Both the position numbers and the translations under genes were made by a program. From Mesorhizobium sp. ORS 3324 (GTDB taxonomy: Bacteria > Pseudomonadota > Alphaproteobacteria > Rhizobiales > Rhizobiaceae): a stretch of 46,966 nucleotides of DNA. The notes under the pieces are model-generated. The model ran no database searches. It saw only the letters and a list, made by a program, of their open reading frames with translations, and was not told the DNA's origin. Within the stretch, counting starts at the first letter, position 1, and each line of letters starts with the position of its first letter. The DNA lies in assembly GCA_000824825.2 (NCBI GenBank), contig LM655189.1:43618-90583 (forward strand). Direction: 5' to 3'. Positions 26,603-34,356 of this stretch are shown here, in pieces.

Positions 26603-26902
26603 GCGGACGCAAAGCAGCGCTTCGCTTCGCGCGCTTGCTTCTGCACTGCACCAGATCGTCTTGCTGGACGAAGCGATCTCCCCGCAAGAAGAGCTAATGA
26701 TGAAGCCCACGAAACTACCGAACGTCACTATGATCGGCGTCGCCCATCGCTCTGCGCAGGAAGCTTCCCGCGGCACGCTGGAGCGGCGCGATGGTGGGGC
26801 CGCGTTGGTAAGCGGTGTAGAGCTAGCGCCGCGAAGAGGAGGAGCGGATTGCTCCAACGAGCGATGTGGGGAGTGGGGTTACTGTTGCCCAGGAGGAGTT
26901 GA
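26603..26902 (+). pseudogene. Decayed 3' fragment of a BclA-like ABC transporter gene
   Basis: The stretch from 26603 aligns with the ATPase end of the transporter at 20339-22459: KQRF then SRAL (frameshifted) for KQRLAFARLLL, LDEAISPQEELMMK for LDEATSALDEKSQDKMME, LPNVTMIGVAHRSAQEA for LPKVTIISVAHRAELEA, TLERRDGGAALVSGVEL for TLERREGGAKLVSDIEL, and LLQRAMWGVG for LITRALWGSG. Small deletions and frameshifts disrupt it. It starts about 5 bases after the dioxygenase stop and ends about 250 bases before the DGQHR cassette. Confidence 0.85.
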
Positions 26903-27151
26903 CGTTTGTCTGCCTCAGGGACTGGAACAAATCTTCCCGAGCCACGCGACTTTTCCTGAAGCCATTGTCAAGCTCAATCTTTACCTCTGAGCAACCAGTG
27001 ATTGCCATTGTGTCACGATCTGCGAAAGATAGATGTTGATGAACATTCCTTTTCGAGACCTTCTTCCACCCTTGCCACCATCTCTTGCGTCAAGGAAAAA
27101 TAACGGTCAGTGCAGGCAAAGAAGCCTGAGCTCGACGGGGGAGGATAACAC
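26903..27151. other. Leader region of the DGQHR cassette
   Basis: About 250 bases, visibly less GC-rich than the genes to the left, with no convincing gene. It runs from the transporter relic to GGGGGAGG just before the cassette's GTG. A promoter must lie here, but no sigma-70 pair could be placed with confidence. Confidence 0.4.
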
Positions 27152-28693
27152 GTGAGCGCCGGCAAATTTCGGAAGATACCGGTACTTACTGTCCACCAGT
27201 GGTTGCCGGGATGGGACAGAATCGACTTCGATCCCGACGAACATCGAGCAAAGCCGGCCAAACACTTTTATCTTTTTTCTCTACCAGCCCGTGAGCTTCG
27301 CAGTCTTTCGGGTATAGCTCGGCGCGTGGCCAAGGATGGAGCGCCTCGTACGGAAGATCTTGGAATTCAGCGCCAACATGATCCCGAGCGTTCAGAGGAG
27401 ATCGGACGGTTTGTAGAATACGGCTATCCTTGGTCGACGCTAAGCAAGGCCAAACGCGGGTCAGCTGAATTTCATGGTTTGCGCAAGCCAGGCTGGCTTC
27501 CGACCGCAGTAGTGCTGAACATTCTAACCAAGCAGGACGTCCGCAATGAGAGCCAGGTAGCCGAGAGCGATCTGGCAGTGATTGTGGATGGAGAGAACGG
27601 ACCTTGCCTCCAGTTACCGTATACCGCCTGGAAGAACGGCTGGGCGCCATCGAAGCTTCCTCCGTTCGAGATCATAGACGGGCAGCACCGGCTTTGGGCG
27701 TTCGACAACGCCGGATCACTCGAAACATTCGAACTGCCAGTAGTCGCTTTTCTCGGACTCGATATCAGCTGGCAGGCCTATCTGTTCTGGACGATCAACA
27801 TAAAGCCTAAGCGGATCAACCCGAGTCTCGCTTTCGACCTCTATCCGTTGCTGAGGAACGAGGATTGGTTGGAACAAGCGGAGAGCCACGTCGTCTATCG
27901 TGAGACTCGTGCACAAGAACTCACCGAGATCCTCTGGTCGTTTCCTGAAAGTCCTTGGTATGACCGTATCAACATGCTCGGGGAACGGCAGAACCGTTGG
28001 GTAACTCAGAGTGCGTGGATCAAGTCATTGGCGGCAACTTTTGTACGCTCCTGGGACCGGCGGTCAGGAACAAGCGGCGGACTTTTCGGTGGCCGTTCGA
28101 AGACAGAAGGGGAAGTCCTAGGTTGGAGTCGCGCACAGCAGGCGGCCTTTCTGATTTTCGCTTGGGATTCCTTTCGGAAGGCAGTCAACGCGTCGAGAGA
28201 TGCATGGTCGCAGGCGTTGCGTCGGCCACCCCAGGACGATGAAAACAGGGCTTGGCGACCAGATGATGTGAAAGCAGGTGATGATTTGGCCTTCTACTCA
28301 CCTCATTCGCTAATCGTCACAGATCAAGGCGTTCGAGGTTTTCTCCACGTGATGAATGACCTCTTTTATCAGCGTGCGGCGGTGATGAAGCTCAACAATT
28401 GGCGCCCCGACGAGCGCTCGACGGCCAACCCGGTCGGCGCCGTTGAGCGCGAACTGGCTTCGCTCAAGGCACAGCCGTTTACTAACTTCATAACCGAGAT
28501 TGCGAAAGGCCTCGCTTCGTTCGATTGGCGTACAAGTTCTGCGCCTGATCTCCCTGAAACGCTTCGGCGTAACAAGTTGGTCTTTCGCGGCAGTAGCGGA
28601 TACAAGGAATTACGCGCGCAACTGTTGGAACACCTTGCAAAGCACAAAGGTGACGTGGGGAGCGCGGCCCATCGGCTGCTTGAGCGCGCATGA
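27152..28693 (+). CDS. DGQHR-domain (DndB-like) protein
   Basis: A 513-residue soluble protein. The signature IIDGQHRLWAF (174-184) marks the DGQHR domain of the ParB/sulfiredoxin-like fold, shared with DndB (regulator of phosphorothioate DNA modification) and DpdB (7-deazaguanine DNA modification). The region after it (VVAFLGLDISWQAYLFWTIN, then KPKRINPSLAFDLYPLLR) follows the usual DGQHR pattern of a target-binding core. Its GTG is preceded by GGAGG. It starts a three-gene cassette with lower GC and mixed codon use, which suggests transfer. The stop overlaps the next ATG. Confidence 0.85.
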   Translation: MSAGKFRKIPVLTVHQWLPGWDRIDFDPDEHRAKPAKHFYLFSLPARELRSLSGIARRVAKDGAPRTEDLGIQRQHDPERSEEIGRFVEYGYPWSTLSKAKRGSAEFHGLRKPGWLPTAVVLNILTKQDVRNESQVAESDLAVIVDGENGPCLQLPYTAWKNGWAPSKLPPFEIIDGQHRLWAFDNAGSLETFELPVVAFLGLDISWQAYLFWTINIKPKRINPSLAFDLYPLLRNEDWLEQAESHVVYRETRAQELTEILWSFPESPWYDRINMLGERQNRWVTQSAWIKSLAATFVRSWDRRSGTSGGLFGGRSKTEGEVLGWSRAQQAAFLIFAWDSFRKAVNASRDAWSQALRRPPQDDENRAWRPDDVKAGDDLAFYSPHSLIVTDQGVRGFLHVMNDLFYQRAAVMKLNNWRPDERSTANPVGAVERELASLKAQPFTNFITEIAKGLASFDWRTSSAPDLPETLRRNKLVFRGSSGYKELRAQLLEHLAKHKGDVGSAAHRLLERA

Positions 28694-30045
28694 GCCGCAA
28701 ACCGGTGCTCGTGGCGAGCGATAAGGTCTTAATTCGAGGTCTTAGTCGCAACGATGTAGAGCTGACGATGGCGGGCCTAAAACCCTTCCTCGAGCGGTCG
28801 CTGTGGATTGGGTCTTCCAACCACTATGTGCGCGATGTGGTTAGCAAGCTTAAACGCGCACAGCCGGGGACCCCCCGGCGTCAGCGGCATCTTGCCCAAT
28901 ACATAGCGGCGAGCGTGGCGCTCCATTCCAATGACGGTTGGAGCTATTTAGGGCGAAGTGTCGCCTGCCTGCTGGCAGGCGACATCCATCGTGCCTTACA
29001 TCTCGCTTACTATGCCGAGCTTCGTGCGGCGATGTCGCTCCTAGCGAGCATCGCTGTCGGTATCTTCAACTCGCAGCACTACGCGATTACCGGCGTCAAT
29101 ACCACGCACAAGCTTCGAACCCAGCGGGGCACCCACGAAATGACATGGCTTGCGCTTGAGGCTTGGGCACGCCGTCCAGCGTCAGGCAGGCTCTTTTCTT
29201 CGCTGATCCGTCCCGAAGGGTTGACGCTTGACGATTGGTTTCAACCTCAGGGTGGCGCGACCGTCCTTGCGCCGCAGGCGAAAGCTTGGTTCATGCAATG
29301 GGGCATGGATCTGGGCCTTGCAACTAAGGATCGCGAGGCGCGCAATGCGTCAAGCTATCGACCCGACGGTGTGCCTGGCACTTGGGAGGTTAGTGCAGCA
29401 GATACGCTCGAATTCGTGCGTGACATGTGGTCCTCACTCGAGCCGAGCGCAGCTTCTGGTTTCGAGCAAATCGATCGTCACATCCTACGATTGGCAATCG
29501 AGCGGTACCATCTTGGCCGGACGAACCGTCAGCCGACCCGCACGGATCAAGACTATATTGCGCTGGTCAATTCAGTCATCACCGCCCAGAGCCTTTCCGT
29601 CACGACGGAGAACAGGTTACGCAGTTTTCTGCTCCGTCAATCCGCGCCGGACGACTTGAAAATATTTGTTAATTCGAAGATAAAGCCGAATCATTCGCAG
29701 GCCGATGCATTTGCGGTGGTCTCGCGTGCGGTTCTGTTGCTTCGAGTTGCCACTGGATCTGCACACAATCTGTTAGATCGTGTAGGTTTCGATGCTTCAA
29801 TGCTTGGATTTTGGTGGGAGAAACTTGGTGAAGCACGCGGGCTCTGGGCGCCAGGAGCAACGCCGTCGTCGCTCAGCGATCTCTGGGCGGATGTCGACGT
29901 GTCGCTGAGAGAAGTGGATAATGTGGCTGCCGCTGGGCCTGGATCCCTGTCCACATTCCATCAGATCGCAGCTAGAATTCCTGGGCCGGCCGCAATTTTT
30001 GCGAGCCACGAGCGCGTCGGGCTGTGGGGGCTTTGCCCGGCATGA
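28690..30045 (+). CDS. Unknown 451-residue protein of the DGQHR/methylase cassette
   Basis: I do not recognise a family. It is a soluble, mostly helical protein. A His/Arg-rich region (RRQRHLAQYIAASVALH, then LLAGDIHRALHLAYYAELRA) is followed by AAMSLLASIAVGIFNSQHYA, and later by AVSRAVLLLRVATGSAHNLL. The Arg-Ala-helix-His layout is vaguely like HEPN/Abi-type helical bundles, but no R-x4-6-H motif is clear. The ATGA overlaps on both sides tie it to the DGQHR and methylase genes. It could be the effector or target-recognition part of the cassette. Confidence 0.75.
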   Translation: MSRKPVLVASDKVLIRGLSRNDVELTMAGLKPFLERSLWIGSSNHYVRDVVSKLKRAQPGTPRRQRHLAQYIAASVALHSNDGWSYLGRSVACLLAGDIHRALHLAYYAELRAAMSLLASIAVGIFNSQHYAITGVNTTHKLRTQRGTHEMTWLALEAWARRPASGRLFSSLIRPEGLTLDDWFQPQGGATVLAPQAKAWFMQWGMDLGLATKDREARNASSYRPDGVPGTWEVSAADTLEFVRDMWSSLEPSAASGFEQIDRHILRLAIERYHLGRTNRQPTRTDQDYIALVNSVITAQSLSVTTENRLRSFLLRQSAPDDLKIFVNSKIKPNHSQADAFAVVSRAVLLLRVATGSAHNLLDRVGFDASMLGFWWEKLGEARGLWAPGATPSSLSDLWADVDVSLREVDNVAAAGPGSLSTFHQIAARIPGPAAIFASHERVGLWGLCPA

Positions 30046-30884
30046 CGCACGTCGCTCGAATATCTCAGCGCGTTTCGCTTGAGCCGTTCCTCAAGTGGGC
30101 TGGCGGTAAGCGCTGGTTCGCGGAGCGTTGTGTTCACCTCGTGCCTGAACGGTTCGAACGCTTTGTTGAGCCCTTCCTTGGAAGTGGGGCGATGTTTTTT
30201 GCGCTTCAGCCGGCCCGCGCGATCCTTTCAGATCTCAACGCCGACCTCATAGGCTGTTACCGTACGATGCGCGATGCACCGGAGGCAATTGCTCTTCGTC
30301 TGGCTGATTATCAGGCGCTCCACAATAAAGAGCACTACTATCGGGTGCGAGGTGCCAAGCCCCACGATCCTGTCGAGCGCGCCGTCTGGTTTCTGTACCT
30401 CAACCGGACATGCTGGAATGGTCTTTATCGGGTTAATCGCAAGAACGAGTTCAATGTACCTATCGGGACTAAATCAACAGTTGTCCTTGCAAGCGACGAT
30501 TTTCTAGCAACTGCAACTGCCCTTAAACCGGCTGAAATTGCACATTGCGATTTTGAGGAAACACTTGATCGCGCGAGCCGAGACGATTTTGTGTTTGTTG
30601 ACCCTCCCTATACGGTGAAGCACAATCTAAACGGCTTTCTTAAATATAACGATAAAATCTTTTCATGGGCGGATCAGGTCAGATTGCGCGACGCCGTGGC
30701 GCGTGCGGCGAAACGCGGAGCAAAGGTGCTAATTACGAACGCTAACCACGTTTCAATTCGCGAACTTTACGAGGGCCTGGGGCGAAGGGAAGTGGTAAGT
30801 CGTGCGAGTATACTGGCGGCCAGCTCCGTGCATCGGGTACCGACGGAGGAACTTGTGATCCGTACCTGGCTGAGATCAGCCTAA
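30042..30884 (+). CDS. D12-class DNA N6-adenine methyltransferase
   Basis: A 280-residue Dam-type methylase. Motifs: PFLKWAGGKRWF (15-26, SAM binding), FVEPFLGSGAMFFAL (41-55, motif I), LNRTCWNGLYRVNRKNEFNV (120-139, target recognition) and FVFVDPPYTVKHNL (183-196, catalytic DPPY). The ATG at 30042 overlaps the previous stop (ATGA); a GTG at 30024 is possible but less likely. D12 enzymes often modify GATC or similar sites. No restriction endonuclease gene is next to it, but the two upstream genes of the cassette may act with it. Confidence 0.92.
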   Translation: MTHVARISQRVSLEPFLKWAGGKRWFAERCVHLVPERFERFVEPFLGSGAMFFALQPARAILSDLNADLIGCYRTMRDAPEAIALRLADYQALHNKEHYYRVRGAKPHDPVERAVWFLYLNRTCWNGLYRVNRKNEFNVPIGTKSTVVLASDDFLATATALKPAEIAHCDFEETLDRASRDDFVFVDPPYTVKHNLNGFLKYNDKIFSWADQVRLRDAVARAAKRGAKVLITNANHVSIRELYEGLGRREVVSRASILAASSVHRVPTEELVIRTWLRSA

Positions 30885-30915
30885 ACCTCAATCAGAGCCT
30901 ACGACCATCTGACCC

Positions 30916-31059
30916 CGATGCCGCGATCGATCGGGCGGCTTAAAAGCGGGATACTGTTTCCGCGAGTTTCCTGAACAGCTCCCTTATGTCCTTTGGCCTC
31001 GATGTCGAGCTTGTCCTTGCCTCCGGCGGCAAGCGCTGAACGAGCGCCAGAGCGTGACA
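30916..31059 (-). pseudogene. Frameshifted partial copy of the moaD-like gene
   Basis: This stretch matches the intact gene at 31350-31595 in the same orientation: the minus strand retains KDIRELFRKLAE exactly, with frameshifts on both sides (RLPPEARTSSTS for SAAAGGRDKLDIE in a shifted frame, then SRF for PAFEPLIDRG). DNA identity is high over CCGCGATCGATC, GCGGGATACTG, AACAGCTCCCT and CTCGATGTCGAGCTTGTCC. It lacks the start and the C-terminal part. It begins about 30 bases beyond the stop of the methylase gene. Confidence 0.88.
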
Positions 31060-31349
31060 TCGCCCCTCAGCCTGCCCATTCGGGCTACAACCCAAACCGT
31101 TGGAAATACGTCGCAATTTCACCTTCGGATAAGCCACAGCTTAAGGCCGGGGATAAGCCCCATATTCCATAAGCCAGAATCCAGAGTCCAATATCCAGAG
31201 TCCAGAAGAGAAAAGCTGGCGCTTTTCTCTTTGAAAAAAATGCCCGGAAGGGGAAAGCAAAAATGGCAGCGCGCGGACCCGCCATGCAGCGATGGGGACA
31301 AAGTCAGCCGGCTTCGTGCTTGCCGGCGAACAGGCGAGGGCGGCCCCGC
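31060..31349. other. Spacer with short tandem repeat and hairpin
   Basis: A 290-base stretch with no convincing gene. ATCCAGAGTCCA occurs at 31179-31190 and 31193-31204. A 10-bp perfect stem (31207-31216 with 31221-31230, TGGC loop) follows, then an A-rich run, so it could terminate transcription coming from either side. GGGGATAAGCCCC near 31150 is a further small palindrome. Confidence 0.6.
31207..31230. terminator. Bidirectional-looking terminator hairpin
   Basis: A 10-bp stem with a 4-base loop. On the plus strand it ends in TTTTCTCTTT. On the minus strand it is preceded by TTTTTTTC and ends in the same T-rich arm. It lies between the methylase cassette (+) and the molybdenum hydroxylase operon (-), so it may serve both. 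Confidence 0.6.
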
Positions 31350-31595
31350 CTATCCCCCCGCCAACCGCGGCAGCAAAAAAATCTCCGCCCCCGGCGGCAG
31401 CTCCTTACTCCACGTATCCCGATAGATCGTCCCATCGATCGCCACCGCGATGCCGCGATCGATCAGGGGCTCGAAGGCGGGATACTGTTCCGCCAGCTTG
31501 CGGAACAGCTCCCTGATGTCCTTGGCCTCGATGTCGAGCTTGTCCCTGCCTCCGGCGGCGGCGCTGAGCGAGCCCCAGAGCGTGACTTGAGCCAT
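31350..31595 (-). CDS. MoaD/ThiS-family sulfur-carrier protein
   Basis: An 81-residue beta-grasp protein ending in Gly-Gly (PRLAGG), as required for thiocarboxylate formation at the C-terminus. Core residues: MAQVTLWGSLSAAAGG, DIRELFRKLAEQYPAFEPLI and ELPPGAEIFLLPRLAGG. It lies 17 bases after the Mo-subunit gene in the same direction, so it probably supplies sulfur for cofactor maturation of this hydroxylase or is a specialised MoaD. The long helix linker and extra IYRDTW segment are as in other operon-linked copies. A broken partial duplicate lies at 30916. Confidence 0.88.
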   Translation of the reverse strand: MAQVTLWGSLSAAAGGRDKLDIEAKDIRELFRKLAEQYPAFEPLIDRGIAVAIDGTIYRDTWSKELPPGAEIFLLPRLAGG

Positions 31596-31612
31596 CGGAC
31601 CGAGAACCCTTT

Positions 31613-33877
31613 CTAGCCTTCCCGCTCGGCCTCGAGCGCCGCGAGAATCCGCGGCGGCGACATCGGGATGTGCGTCATGCGCACGCCCACCGCGTTCGAC
31701 ACCGCATTGGCGATCGCCGCCAGCGGCGGCACGATCGAGGTCTCGCCGACGCCGCGCACCCCATAGGGGTGGTTGGGGTTGGGGATCTCGAGGATCTGCG
31801 TGTCGATCATCGGCAGGTCCGAGCAGACCGGAATGCGGTAGTCGAGGAAGCCCGGGTTCTGCAGCCGCCCGTCCTTGCCGTAGATATACTCCTCGTTGAG
31901 CGCCCAGCCGATGCCTTGCGCGGCACCGCCCTGGTACTGGCCCTCGACATAGGTCGGGTGCACCGCCTTGCCGGCATCCTGCACCACCGTGTAGCGGATC
32001 ACCCTGGTCGCGCCGGTCTCGGGGTCGACCTCGATGTCGCAGATATGGGTGGCGAAGGAGACGCCCGCGCCGTCGGCGACGAGCTCGCTGTGGCCGGCGA
32101 TCGGGCCGCCGGTCTTGCCGGACTGCGCGGCGATCTCCTTCAGCGACAGCGGCGCAAGGTTGCCGTGCGTGGCGCCCTTGGCCACCGCATGGCCCTTTTC
32201 CCAGGCGACGTCGTCGACCGGGATGTCCCACATCTGCGCCGCGCGCTCGCGCAGCACCTTGATGGCGTTGCGCGCGGCCGAGATGGTCGCCATCGAGGAG
32301 GAGAAGGTGCCGCGGCTGCCGTCGGTCATGTCGTTGTAGCCGAGCGATGAGGTGTCGGCGACCACCGCCTTCACATGCTCATAGGCAATGCCGAGCTCCT
32401 CCGCCGCCACCAGCGACAGCGACGCGCGCGAGCCGCCCACGTCCACCGTGCCGACGGCGAGCGAGACCGAGCCGTCCATGCCGATGTTCAAGTCGGTGCA
32501 GGTCTGGCCGCCGAAGTTGAACCAGAAGCCGCAGGCCATGCCGCGGCCCTGGTTTGCCTTGAGCGGCGCCTTCATGTGCGGATGGTTCTTCACTGCCTCA
32601 AGAGTAGGGCCGATGCCGATCGGGCCGTAGACCGGGCCGTAGGAGGCGCGCGTGCCTTCCTGCGCCGCGTTCTTGATGCGGAACTCGACCGGATCCATGC
32701 CGATCTCCTTGGCGAGCTCGTCGACCGCGCTCTCCACCGCGAAGGCCGCCATCGGCGCCGAGGGCGCGCGATAGGCCGCGGTCTTCGGCCGGTTGACCAG
32801 CACCTCGTAGCCGACGGTCTTGACGTTCTCCAGCCTGTAGCAGGCGAACGCCGTCATGGCGCCGATCTCGGCCCACATGCCGGCATAGGGGCCGCAGGTG
32901 TAGCGAAGTGTGGCTTCCGCCGCGGTGATCGTGCCGTCCTTCTTGGCGCCGATCTTGACGTCGATCGAGGTGGCGCTGGTCGGGCCCGACGCCCGGAACA
33001 CTTCCTCGCGCGTCATCACCAGCTTCACCGGCCGGCCCGCCTTGCGCGACAGCGCCAGCGCCACCGGCTCGGCCCAGACATGCGTCTTGCCGCCGAAGCC
33101 GCCGCCGATCTCGGAGGAGGTGACGCGCAGCTTCGAGACTTCGAGCCCAAGCAGCTGGGCGCAGTGCTGGCGGTAGACGAAATGCCCTTGCGTGCAGACC
33201 CACAGGTCCGCCGTGCCGTCGGCATTGACGCTCGCCACGCAGGCATGCGGCTCGATATAGCCCTGATGCGTCTGCTCGGTCTTGAACGAGCGTTCGACGA
33301 TCATGTCGGCTTCAGCGAAGCCCTGGTGGACGTCGCCATGGCCGTATTGCGTGCGCTTGCAGACGTTGGACGGCTTGACCGGCTTTTCCTCCAGCCCCTC
33401 GGTGAAGATGGCGTCGTTGATCAGCGGCGCGGAATGCTTCATCGCCTCGTCGACGTCGGTCACATGCGGCAGCACCTCGTACTCGACCTCGATCAGCTTC
33501 AGCGCTTGTCTCGCGGTGCGGGCGTCGATCGCGGCGACCGCGGCCACGGCATGGCCGTCATAGAGCGCCTTCTTGCGCGCCATCGAGTTGTCGAGGATGT
33601 CGTACATCGCTGTATCACCATCCGTGAGGTCGGGCAGGTCGGCCGCCGTGATCACCGCCTTCACGCCGGCGAGCTTTTCCGCCTTCGAGGTGTCGATCTT
33701 CCTGATCACGGCATGGGCGTGCGGGCTGCGCAGGATGCGCCCGACGAGCTGCCCGGCCATGTTGAAGTCGGCGCCGTAGCGGGCGCGGCCCGTCACCTTG
33801 TCGACGCCGTCGGGGCGGATGGGACGCGTGCCGACGGAGGTGAAATTACGGCCTGAGAAACGCGGATCGAAATTCAT
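31613..33877 (-). CDS. Xanthine-dehydrogenase-family molybdopterin-binding subunit
   Basis: A 754-residue large subunit of a molybdenum hydroxylase. Seen: EVLPHVTDVDEAM, then GGGFGGKTHVWAEPVALALS (molybdopterin-binding), AYRAPSAPMAAFAVESAVDE, and the C-terminal GVRGVGETSIVPPLAAIANAV with the catalytic Glu. The CODH active-site Cys motif (AYRCSFR) is absent, so CO is unlikely as substrate. Aromatic aldehydes, purines or N-heterocycles are possible. GGGAG precedes the ATG at 33877. It follows the FeS gene by 2 bases. Confidence 0.93.
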   Translation of the reverse strand: MNFDPRFSGRNFTSVGTRPIRPDGVDKVTGRARYGADFNMAGQLVGRILRSPHAHAVIRKIDTSKAEKLAGVKAVITAADLPDLTDGDTAMYDILDNSMARKKALYDGHAVAAVAAIDARTARQALKLIEVEYEVLPHVTDVDEAMKHSAPLINDAIFTEGLEEKPVKPSNVCKRTQYGHGDVHQGFAEADMIVERSFKTEQTHQGYIEPHACVASVNADGTADLWVCTQGHFVYRQHCAQLLGLEVSKLRVTSSEIGGGFGGKTHVWAEPVALALSRKAGRPVKLVMTREEVFRASGPTSATSIDVKIGAKKDGTITAAEATLRYTCGPYAGMWAEIGAMTAFACYRLENVKTVGYEVLVNRPKTAAYRAPSAPMAAFAVESAVDELAKEIGMDPVEFRIKNAAQEGTRASYGPVYGPIGIGPTLEAVKNHPHMKAPLKANQGRGMACGFWFNFGGQTCTDLNIGMDGSVSLAVGTVDVGGSRASLSLVAAEELGIAYEHVKAVVADTSSLGYNDMTDGSRGTFSSSMATISAARNAIKVLRERAAQMWDIPVDDVAWEKGHAVAKGATHGNLAPLSLKEIAAQSGKTGGPIAGHSELVADGAGVSFATHICDIEVDPETGATRVIRYTVVQDAGKAVHPTYVEGQYQGGAAQGIGWALNEEYIYGKDGRLQNPGFLDYRIPVCSDLPMIDTQILEIPNPNHPYGVRGVGETSIVPPLAAIANAVSNAVGVRMTHIPMSPPRILAALEAEREG

Positions 33878-33879
33878 CG

Positions 33880-34356
33880 TTACGCTCCCTTCATCACGTT
33901 GGCCGCGTCCTGGACGGCGCGCACGATCTTGTCATAGCCGGTGCAGCGGCAGAGATTGCCGGCGAGCCCGAAGCGGATTTCCTCCTCGGTCGGGGAGGGG
34001 TTTTTCGCCAAAAGGTCCTTCGCCGCGATCAGGAAGCCCGGCGTGCAGACGCCACATTGCAGGGCGGCGTGCTCCAAAAACTTCTGCTGCAGCGGATGCA
34101 GCTGATCGCCATGCGCCATGCCCTCGATGGTCTCGATCTGGCGGCCTTCGGCTTCCGCGCCGAGCACCAGGCAGGAGCAGACCAGCCGGTTGTCGACGAT
34201 GACGCTGCAGGCGCCGCAGTCGCCGGTGCCGCAGCCTTCCTTGGCGCCGGTGAGCCCCAGCCGGTCGCGCAGCACTTCGAGCAGCGTCTCGTCCGGCTGG
34301 CAGAGATATTCGACGAGATCGCCGTTGATTGTCGTTGAAACCGCTACACCGGCCAT
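33880..34356 (-). CDS. Molybdenum hydroxylase 2Fe-2S subunit
   Basis: A 158-residue protein with a plant-type ferredoxin cluster ([24 protein letters not shown], cysteines at 41, 46, 49 and 61) and a second helical-bundle cluster ([13 protein letters not shown], then [14 protein letters not shown]). It carries electrons from the Mo site to the FAD subunit. ATG at 34356 shares a base with the FAD subunit's TGA. AGGAGG lies 6 bases upstream. Confidence 0.95.
   Translation of the reverse strand: MAGVAVSTTINGDLVEYLCQPDETLLEVLRDRLGLTGAKEGCGTGDCGACSVIVDNRLVCSCLVLGAEAEGRQIETIEGMAHGDQLHPLQQKFLEHAALQCGVCTPGFLIAAKDLLAKNPSPTEEEIRFGLAGNLCRCTGYDKIVRAVQDAANVMKGA

Noticed and set aside
27152..30884. A Dnd phosphorothioation or Dpd system
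   Set aside because: Only a DGQHR protein is shared; no dndA, C, D, E or dpdA-like genes are present, and the modifying enzyme is an adenine methylase.
31613..33877. Aerobic CO dehydrogenase large subunit
   Set aside because: The AYRCSFR-type active-site loop with Cys is replaced by AYRAPSAP.
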